Below are positions 1-4,412 of a stretch of DNA of 5,894 nt, piece by piece. The DNA comes from an uncultured Traorella sp. (GTDB taxonomy: Bacteria > Bacillota_I > Bacilli_A > Erysipelotrichales > Erysipelotrichaceae): NCBI GenBank assembly GCA_945938205.1, contig CAMEUL010000102.1, forward strand, positions 1-5,894. The letters run 5' to 3'. The first letter of the stretch is position 1; every line of letters begins with the position of its first letter. The position numbers and the translations under genes are program-made. The notes beneath the pieces are model-generated. The model saw only the letters and a list, made by a program, of their open reading frames with translations, was not told the DNA's origin and searched no databases.

Positions 1-1
1 T

Positions 2-190
2 ACACCCGAAGCCTATGAACGTTTATTGACAGAGGTGCTCTTACATCAAAGAGAATATTTCTCTTCTTTTGAAGAAATTCTGACCAGTACAAGAATGATT
101 GAAAATCTCAAAAAGCCGCTTCCTTTTATCTATGATAGAAAAATAGAAAACAGTCTTACAGAGTGGATTGAAATTGATCATACATCTTGA
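2..190 (+). CDS. zwf: Glucose-6-phosphate 1-dehydrogenase, C-terminal end (partial)
   Basis: The gene enters from the left edge and ends at TGA 188-190, leaving 62 residues. The visible start TPEAYERLLTEVL followed by a Phe-containing FEEI segment matches the conserved C-terminal helix region of glucose-6-phosphate dehydrogenases (P[DE]AYERLL...F...[DE]E[VI]). That enzyme oxidises glucose 6-phosphate to 6-phosphogluconolactone with NAD(P)+ in the cytoplasmic oxidative pentose phosphate pathway. The tail after this motif is short and diverges from the enterobacterial form, which continues longer past the same motif. The catalytic and cofactor-binding parts lie outside the window, so the call rests on the C-terminal motif alone. 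Only 39 bp separate it from the next gene and no terminator hairpin is visible between them, so readthrough into the HAD gene is possible. Confidence 0.68.
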   Translation, partial: TPEAYERLLTEVLLHQREYFSSFEEILTSTRMIENLKKPLPFIYDRKIENSLTEWIEIDHTS

Positions 191-214
191 CAACCAAAAG
201 AAATCAGCTAGACT
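187..214 (+). promoter_or_regulatory. Possible sigma-A promoter for the HAD-GNAT unit
   Basis: A perfect -35 hexamer TTGACA (187-192) overlaps the zwf stop codon. It is followed after 16 bp by TAGACT (209-214), a 4-of-6 match to TATAAT. The predicted transcription start would fall near 220-223, at the edge of the ribosome binding site, which gives an unusually short leader and weakens the call. Confidence 0.28.
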
Positions 215-229
215 AAAAGTGGTGATAAA

Positions 230-886
230 ATGAAAGCAGTAATATTTGACTTCAATGGTACCTTGTTTTTTGATACGCCTTTGCATATTGAAACATGGAA
301 AAAATATATTCAAAAAACTTTGAACCAAAATCTTACCGATGAACAATTCATGCAAAGAATCTGGGGAAGAGACAATAATGCCATTATTCAGGATTTCTAT
401 AAGACAGATGATCTAGATCGAATTCATTGGATTTCAAATGATAAGGAAAGAGAATACCGTAAGCTTTGTTTGACAAAAGATATTTCTTTAGTCAAGGGAA
501 GCATTCGTTTTTTTGAAGCATTAAAAGAAAAAGAAATTCCTTTTACTATCGCCACCGGTGCCAACAAAGAAAATGTTGACTTTTATTTTGATGTGTTTGA
601 ATTAGACAAGTGGTTTGATTATGATCAGGTGATATACGATGATGGCTATCTTCCTGGAAAACCAGATCCTACTATTTATAAAATGACAGCTGAAAATTTG
701 AAAATGAAACCAGAAGACTGCATGGTCATTGAAGATTCCAAAGTAGGTGTAGAAGCCGCGCATCGGGCCGGAATCAAGGAAGTCTATGTTATTACGGAAA
801 GTACATGTGATTTTGAATCATCCGTGAGTGGTGTCATTCATGATTTTGATGAACTGATGGAGCTGTTATGGAAACAGAACGACTGA
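230..886 (+). CDS. HAD-superfamily hydrolase, beta-phosphoglucomutase/phosphatase-like, with DxN motif I
   Basis: A 218-residue cytoplasmic protein of the usual length for HAD subfamily IA with a helical cap inserted after motif I. Motif I is DFNGTL, with the presumed nucleophile D7 and Asn at N9 where most members have the second, acid/base Asp. Motif II is IATGA with T109, motif III is the Lys of GKPDP (K144), and motif IV is the acidic pair E168-D169 of MVIEDS, followed by KVGVEAAHRAGI as in beta-phosphoglucomutase and phosphoglycolate phosphatase relatives. The start is backed by GGTG (221-224) five bases before ATG. Family knowledge suggests hydrolysis or transfer of phosphate on a small sugar or related phosphate; the substrate cannot be read from the sequence. 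The Asn could reduce mutase activity while allowing slow or altered phosphoryl chemistry. Its end overlaps the GNAT gene by 19 bp. Confidence 0.88.
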   Translation: MKAVIFDFNGTLFFDTPLHIETWKKYIQKTLNQNLTDEQFMQRIWGRDNNAIIQDFYKTDDLDRIHWISNDKEREYRKLCLTKDISLVKGSIRFFEALKEKEIPFTIATGANKENVDFYFDVFELDKWFDYDQVIYDDGYLPGKPDPTIYKMTAENLKMKPEDCMVIEDSKVGVEAAHRAGIKEVYVITESTCDFESSVSGVIHDFDELMELLWKQND

Positions 887-1377
887 TAATACGTCATGGA
901 AATGAAAAGGATGCTCAAGAAATGCTGTCATTTCGAAACAGTGATTATGTTTTGAAATACAATGCCATGATCAAAGCTGATGAAACATCTCTAATGAAAG
1001 AAATCTCTTCTCAATATATTATGGAAAAAAAAGCCGACCATCATGTGATCGGATTTATCGGAGTTGAGGATGACACGCTTCGATATGGCGTCCATTCAAA
1101 ATGCATTAGCTATTATATGAATGAAGAAGAAACCCATCATGGCTATATGCAGGAAGCTCTTCAGGCTGTGATCAGTGATTTGTTTAGAAAAGAGACAGAA
1201 GTAGTTGTCGCTCGTGTTTTCAAAGGAAATGAAACATCAATGAAGTTATTAGAACGTTTAGGCTTTGTTCATGAAGGAACACTTCGTAAAGCTGTCATGG
1301 GATATGGAAACATACTTTATGATGATGCTCTTTATTCCATCCTAAAAGAAGAATGGGAATCAAACAAACTGTTTTAA
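868..1377 (+). CDS. GNAT-family N-acetyltransferase (RimJ/RimL-like)
   Basis: A 169-residue cytoplasmic acetyltransferase, a normal length for a single GNAT domain. It opens with METERLIIRHG, the usual first strand of RimJ/RimL-type proteins. The acetyl-CoA pyrophosphate loop (motif A) is around residues 84-98 (HHGYMQEAL), and motif B is near 120-140 with NETSMKLLERLGF followed by HEGTLRKAV. In motif A the first Gly of the usual GxGYMTEA pattern is replaced by His90, a mild departure. The start lies inside the HAD gene: GGAG (859-862) sits five bases before ATG 868, so translation is probably coupled. Known relatives transfer acetyl groups to protein N-termini, amino acids or antibiotics; the acceptor here is unknown. 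The last 18 bp overlap the 3' end of the convergent LysR gene. Confidence 0.86.
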   Translation: METERLIIRHGNEKDAQEMLSFRNSDYVLKYNAMIKADETSLMKEISSQYIMEKKADHHVIGFIGVEDDTLRYGVHSKCISYYMNEEETHHGYMQEALQAVISDLFRKETEVVVARVFKGNETSMKLLERLGFVHEGTLRKAVMGYGNILYDDALYSILKEEWESNKLF

Positions 1378-2223
1378 CAGTTTTATAAGATTCTCTTTTT
1401 TTAATGTGTTTTTTGAATATACAAAGTAAAAAGAGTGAGATAATTGATAATCTTGTATATCTAAAAAGGAAAGCTTTCCATCTGATACTTCTTGCTTGGC
1501 AACATTTTCATACATAAAGGAAATAGCCTGACTGTTCATCAAAGCTTGCTTGATCAAGACAAAACTGCCAAATTCATAACATTCTTTAAAACTCTTATAT
1601 GAATAATTTTGAAGGTTCAAATAATGATCTAAAATATCACGGGTTCCACTGCCTTTTTCACGAAGAATCAAAGGATAAGTAAATAGATCGTGGAAATTAA
1701 CAGGATAATCAGAAAGAGGATGATGACGACTGACAACACCTAAAAACTTTTCAGTATGAATTTTAATGGATTCAAACTGACTCTGATCAAACAAACCTTC
1801 TACTAAAGCACCATCCAATTGTCCTTGTACGACTTTTTCTAAAAGGGTTTGAGTATTACCAACTTGAATTTCAAATTCAGAAAGATTTTCTTCTTTCATG
1901 CGTGAAAGAATATCAGGTAAATAATAATCTGCAATGGATAAAGTAGCACCAATATGAAGTTTTGTCTTTTTCAATGATAACTGATCGATTAGTAATTTTT
2001 CATTGGCGATTTGCTGTTTCGCATAGACATAAAACAAATAACCTGCAGGAGTTAAACTTACAAGACGATTGCTGGTAACAAAAAGTTTCTGATGATAATG
2101 CTGTTCCAGCTTGGATATGTGTTGGGATACAGCCGGTTGAGTCAGTCCCAGTTCATCAGCAGCTTTGGTGAAACTTTGTGTTTCAACGATTTTCAGAAAG
2201 GTGAATACTTTAGGATCTAACAT
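1360..2223 (-). CDS. LysR-family transcriptional regulator (YeiE/CysL-like), divergent from yeiH-like gene
   Basis: A 287-residue LysR regulator. The N-terminal winged helix-turn-helix is clear: FTKAADELGLTQPAVSQHI at about residues 18-36 and LVSLTPAG at 54-61. It is followed by a linker helix and an effector-binding domain from about residue 88. REKGSGTR (188-195) resembles the anion-contacting loop of CysL/YeiE/CbbR-type regulators. The start is set by the ribosome binding site: GGAGG at 2229-2233 lies five bases before ATG 2221-2223. The longer start at 2235 would place that site inside the gene and has no site of its own. The gene is transcribed away from the YeiH-like transporter, the usual position of a regulator controlling its neighbour and itself. 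YeiE in enterobacteria is linked to sulfite sensing; the same ligand here is inference. Confidence 0.9.
   Translation of the reverse strand: MLDPKVFTFLKIVETQSFTKAADELGLTQPAVSQHISKLEQHYHQKLFVTSNRLVSLTPAGYLFYVYAKQQIANEKLLIDQLSLKKTKLHIGATLSIADYYLPDILSRMKEENLSEFEIQVGNTQTLLEKVVQGQLDGALVEGLFDQSQFESIKIHTEKFLGVVSRHHPLSDYPVNFHDLFTYPLILREKGSGTRDILDHYLNLQNYSYKSFKECYEFGSFVLIKQALMNSQAISFMYENVAKQEVSDGKLSFLDIQDYQLSHSFYFVYSKNTLKKENLIKLLKQFV
1366..1383. terminator. AT-rich hairpin at the convergent GNAT/LysR ends (weak terminator candidate)
   Basis: AAACTGTT (1366-1373) and AACAGTTT (1376-1383) form an almost perfect inverted repeat. It can fold as a 7-bp stem with a 4-base loop and spans the GNAT stop codon. 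On the plus strand only a short T run follows (1381-1384), with another at 1393-1402 after a gap; there is no T tract on the minus side. The stem is AT-rich, so termination would be weak at best. Confidence 0.3.
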
Positions 2224-2228
2224 GGTCT

Positions 2229-2233
2229 CCTCC
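2229..2233 (-). promoter_or_regulatory. Ribosome binding site deciding the LysR start
   Basis: GGAGG on the minus strand lies between two in-frame ATGs (2235 and 2223), five bases before the second. This makes 2223 the likely start and removes four residues from the longest reading frame. Confidence 0.85.
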
Positions 2234-2238
2234 ATAAA

Positions 2239-2282
2239 TTATATTTATATAGCATAACATATCATAATTTTACATAATTTAC
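2239..2282. promoter_or_regulatory. Probable LysR operator region with three 10-bp-phased CATAA units
   Basis: CATAA occurs at 2253, 2263 and 2273, exactly 10 bp apart, with the last two units sharing CATAATTT. A TTAT-N11-ATAA element (2239-2242 and 2254-2257) fits the general T-N11-A dyad bound by LysR regulators. The block lies between the divergent LysR and YeiH-like genes and overlaps the predicted -35 of the latter, as expected for an autoregulated divergent control region. That the LysR protein binds here is inference from position and pattern. Confidence 0.5.
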
Positions 2283-2284
2283 AA
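2256..2284 (-). promoter_or_regulatory. Tentative LysR promoter
   Basis: On the minus strand TTGTAA (2284-2279) and TATGTT (2261-2256) are separated by 17 bp, each a 4-of-6 match. A perfect TATAAT at 2243-2238 also exists but has no good -35 and would start the transcript inside the ribosome binding site. The DNA is very AT-rich, so chance matches are likely. Confidence 0.25.
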
Positions 2285-2297
2285 TGTATGGTATTCT
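2269..2297 (+). promoter_or_regulatory. Likely promoter of the YeiH-like gene
   Basis: TTTACA (2269-2274, 5 of 6 to the -35 consensus) is followed after 17 bp by TATTCT (2292-2297, 4 of 6 to the -10). Transcription would begin near 2304, about 25 bases before the start codon. The -35 overlaps the phased CATAA units, so a bound LysR protein could contact polymerase there. Confidence 0.42.
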
Positions 2298-2316
2298 TTT
2301 TAACGTACAAAGTATA

Positions 2317-2323
2317 AGGGGAG
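2317..2323 (+). promoter_or_regulatory. Ribosome binding site deciding the YeiH-like start
   Basis: AGGGGAG lies five bases before ATG 2329. The upstream in-frame ATG at 2284 has no such site and falls within the predicted promoter, so the 15 extra residues are probably not translated. Confidence 0.85.
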
Positions 2324-2328
2324 AAATT

Positions 2329-3354
2329 ATGCGAAAAATAGTTGAACTGATACCGGGATTTCTGTTAAGCATTGCGATTGCTTTTGTCGCAAGATTCATT
2401 GAAGGAATGCTTCCGATTCATTTGATTGGGGCTTCTGTCATTGCGCTGTTTATTGGAATGGCTCTTCATTTTGTCACGAAGAAACAGGCTGTTCTGAAAT
2501 CAGGGATCCAATTTACATCCAAGAAAGTATTAAAATTTGCCATTATTCTATTGGGGGCATCCTTAAATGCGATGATCATCCTCAAAGTTGGACAGATGTC
2601 ACTTACAGTAATGGTGTTCACCCTTTTGACATGTTTTGGTGGCGGGTATTTTATCGGAAAAGCTTTAGGACTAAATTGGAAGCTTTCCAATTTGATCAGT
2701 GCCGGAACAGGAATCTGCGGAGGAAGCGCAATAGCTGCTATCTCACCGGTCATTGAAGCTGAAGACAGTGATATTGCGTATGCCATGAGTGCTACCTTTT
2801 TGTTTGATATGGCTATGATTGTTCTGTTCCCTATCATGGGACAGGCACTAGGACTGAGTGACATGGCTTATGGATTGTGGGCAGGAACTGCTGTGAATGA
2901 TACTTCCAGTGTAGTAGCTGCCGGTTATGCCTTCTCAGAGGCTGCCGGTGATTTTGCGACTATGGTGAAGCTGACAAGAACACTGTCCATTATTCCAACC
3001 GTTATTGCTTTTGCTTTCATCAATATTCATGTGAAGAAAAAAGAAGCCACTCAAGAAGAAGCTTCTCATATGAAGGCTCATTTCTCCATCAAGAAAATCT
3101 TTCCATGGTTTATTGTTTTCTTTTTGATCATGGCAGGAATCAATACGATGGGATTAATTCCTCCAACAGTATCTTCCATGATGAAAGAATGTTCGAAGTT
3201 CTTGATGGTTGCGGCATTGGCTGCGATTGGACTGAATACTAATTTCTTTGAAATGAAAAAATCAGGTATTCAGCCAATGATCCATGGATTCATTATTTCC
3301 GCATTAGTGGTCATTGTTGCTATCGCTGTAGAATATTTCATGGGAATTGTCTAA
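2329..3354 (+). CDS. YeiH/UPF0324-family membrane protein, putative sulfate exporter family
   Basis: A 341-residue integral membrane protein, about the usual family length, with roughly ten hydrophobic helices (for example 11-28, 31-48, 68-85, 91-110, 155-175, 218-232, 258-275, 288-303 and 318-337). Family signatures are clear: GTGICGGSAIAAISPVIEA at 126-144, WAGTAVNDTSSVVAAG at 184-199, KLTR at 214-217 and AAIGLNTNF at 298-306. The family (often named putative sulfate exporter; E. coli YeiH) is thought to export sulfate or a related anion, but the substrate has rarely been shown. It is transcribed divergently from a LysR gene, mirroring yeiE/yeiH, which supports induction by that regulator. 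Its stop codon forms part of the following terminator stem, so it is probably a single-gene transcript. A polar loop at about 233-257 (KKKEATQEEASH) separates the two halves. Confidence 0.9.
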   Translation: MRKIVELIPGFLLSIAIAFVARFIEGMLPIHLIGASVIALFIGMALHFVTKKQAVLKSGIQFTSKKVLKFAIILLGASLNAMIILKVGQMSLTVMVFTLLTCFGGGYFIGKALGLNWKLSNLISAGTGICGGSAIAAISPVIEAEDSDIAYAMSATFLFDMAMIVLFPIMGQALGLSDMAYGLWAGTAVNDTSSVVAAGYAFSEAAGDFATMVKLTRTLSIIPTVIAFAFINIHVKKKEATQEEASHMKAHFSIKKIFPWFIVFFLIMAGINTMGLIPPTVSSMMKECSKFLMVAALAAIGLNTNFFEMKKSGIQPMIHGFIISALVVIVAIAVEYFMGIV

Positions 3355-3388
3355 CACTGTAAAACAACAGTGTTTTTTCTTTTTTTTT
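3353..3388 (+). terminator. Intrinsic terminator of the YeiH-like gene
   Basis: AACACTGT (3353-3360) pairs with ACAGTGTT (3367-3374) around a 6-base loop and is followed by a long T-rich tract to 3388, interrupted by a single C. The left arm begins inside the TAA stop codon. This separates the gene from the DUF554 gene downstream. Confidence 0.87.
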
Positions 3389-3393
3389 CGCGT

Positions 3394-3399
3394 TATAAT
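3394..3399 (+). promoter_or_regulatory. -10 element, probable promoter of the DUF554 gene
   Basis: A perfect TATAAT lies between the terminator and the DUF554 start. No good -35 is seen; the expected position falls in the T tract and right arm of the upstream terminator. A start near 3406 would leave a leader of about 11 bases beginning at the GGTGAT ribosome binding site (3406-3411). A promoter is expected in this 28-bp gap because of the strong terminator before it. Confidence 0.4.
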
Positions 3400-3416
3400 A
3401 GAATTGGTGATCAAAA

Positions 3417-4130
3417 ATGGCAGGTTTAGGAACCATTTTCAATGTGAGCGCGATCCTTATCGGGGGATTATTTGGAAAATGTTTTGGGAAATTCTTTAGT
3501 GAACATATGCAAGATTCACTCTCAAAAGCTTGTGGACTCAGTGTTTTATTCATTGGCATTGCAGGTGCTATCAGCGGTATGATGCATCTTGAAGGAAATA
3601 GTCTTATCAGTGGGCAATCCCTGATGATCGTATTATGTCTGACAGTGGGCGCTTTGATAGGTGAATTTTTAGATTTGGATAAAAGGATCAATACGTTTGG
3701 AGAATGGCTTAAAATGAAAAGTGGACATTCCAAAGAAAAACGTTTTGTGGAAGGATTTGTGACAGCTTCATTAACAGTCAGTATTGGTGCTATGGCCATT
3801 GTTGGATCTATTCAGGATGGCCTCTTTCATGATCCTTCAATTCTGATCACAAAGTCGGTATTGGATCTCATCATTGTGATGGTGCTGACGTCTTCACTGG
3901 GAATAGGATGTGCCTTCTCATGCATTCCTGTGGCACTCTTTCAGGGAGGCATGACCCTGTTGGCCCTTCAGTTGAAGATGTTTCTTACCGATACCGCATT
4001 AACAAATCTTTCACTGATTGGATCAATTCTCATTTTCTGTGTCGGCATTAATCTGATCTGGGAAAATAAGATAAGAGTTGCTAACTTACTTCCGGCATTA
4101 TTGATAGCGATCCTATTTGCTTTTATATAA
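3417..4130 (+). CDS. DUF554 (YqgA-like) integral membrane protein
   Basis: A 237-residue membrane protein matching DUF554 along its whole length. Recognisable parts are the N-terminal GTIFNVSAILIGGLFG (5-20), GALIGEFLDLDKRI with FGEWLK (78-99), the signature FVEGFVTASLTVSIGAMAI at 110-128 followed by GSIQDGL (130-136), KSVLDLI (146-152) and FQGGMTLLA (175-183). About seven or eight hydrophobic segments are visible. Members are conserved in many bacteria, but no transport substrate or activity is established. ATG 3417 follows GGTGAT (3406-3411) at five bases. The gene is probably transcribed on its own from the short gap after the upstream terminator. An ATPase remnant begins three bases after its stop, in the same frame. 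Confidence 0.9.
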   Translation: MAGLGTIFNVSAILIGGLFGKCFGKFFSEHMQDSLSKACGLSVLFIGIAGAISGMMHLEGNSLISGQSLMIVLCLTVGALIGEFLDLDKRINTFGEWLKMKSGHSKEKRFVEGFVTASLTVSIGAMAIVGSIQDGLFHDPSILITKSVLDLIIVMVLTSSLGIGCAFSCIPVALFQGGMTLLALQLKMFLTDTALTNLSLIGSILIFCVGINLIWENKIRVANLLPALLIAILFAFI

Positions 4131-4133
4131 GTT

Positions 4134-4364
4134 ATGTTGAAAAATTGTATAAAAAAAGAAATCGGTTTTGTCGCAAAGAAAAAAGATAAACTCTTCTATA
4201 TCCAAGTAAGTGACAATATTTCAGATGAAGAAACCTTCTTACGTGAGGTGTCATTACTTTTAGATATCCGAGAAGCCTATCCAAAAATATTGATTGCAAG
4301 AACTCGTCATGAAACATATCAATATGTCCAAATTATTGATATTTGTCGCTGGTTAATGGAATAG
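4134..4364 (+). pseudogene. Remnant of a DUF4143-type AAA ATPase (C-terminal fragment)
   Basis: The 76-residue frame matches only the extreme C-terminus of ATP-binding proteins with a DUF4143 domain, which are usually about 400 residues or more. In those proteins a K-E-[IV]-D-F-V segment is followed by [FY][VI]QV, [DS]EET..RE, a YPK segment and a final [IL]IDWL. Here the equivalents are KKEIGFVA (7-14), FYIQV (21-25), DEETFLRE (31-38), YPK (49-51) and IIDICRWL (67-74). The conserved Asp of E-x-D is Gly11, a change likely to damage this restriction-nuclease-like fold. The N-terminal P-loop ATPase part is absent. No ribosome binding site precedes ATG 4134; any translation would depend on coupling to the DUF554 stop three bases upstream. 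It is most likely a relic left by deletion or recombination. A retained small protein cannot be excluded because the frame is intact. Confidence 0.68.
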
Positions 4365-4372
4365 GTAAAATG

Positions 4373-4404
4373 AAAAGCAAACACAACACGAGTGTTTGCT
4401 TTTT
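4373..4404. terminator. Bidirectional terminator between convergent genes
   Basis: AAAAGCAAACAC (4373-4384) pairs perfectly with GTGTTTGCTTTT (4392-4403) around a 7-base loop, a 12-bp stem. On the plus strand it ends in five Ts (4400-4404); on the minus strand the left arm gives a U run followed by CA and more Us. It sits 9 bp before the DUF2207 stop on one side and after the DUF554/remnant unit on the other, so it can serve both directions. Confidence 0.88.
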
Positions 4405-4412
4405 GAGGTCGA

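Noticed and set aside
41..355. Minus-strand frame of 104 residues opposite the zwf end and HAD start
   Set aside because: It overlaps two well-supported genes, shows no recognisable domain and has no good ribosome binding site; it is a shadow frame.
2284..2328. Fifteen-residue N-terminal extension of the YeiH-like protein
   Set aside because: It overlaps the predicted promoter, lacks a ribosome binding site, and the strong AGGGGAG site points to ATG 2329.
2236..2328. Possible riboswitch or leader RNA ahead of the YeiH-like gene
   Set aside because: The predicted leader is only about 25 bases and no stable stem with a terminator-like partner is visible.
2466..2864. Minus-strand frame of 132 residues inside the YeiH-like gene
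   Set aside because: It lies wholly opposite conserved YeiH coding sequence and has no family resemblance; the Ser/Pro/Ile-rich composition is that of an antisense frame.
3338..3799. Minus-strand frame of 153 residues opposite the terminator and DUF554
   Set aside because: Its 5' end runs within DUF554 and its 3' end crosses the YeiH terminator, with no recognisable domain.
4132..4317. Minus-strand frame of 61 residues opposite the ATPase relic
   Set aside because: The plus-strand frame has a clear family match and the minus frame has none.
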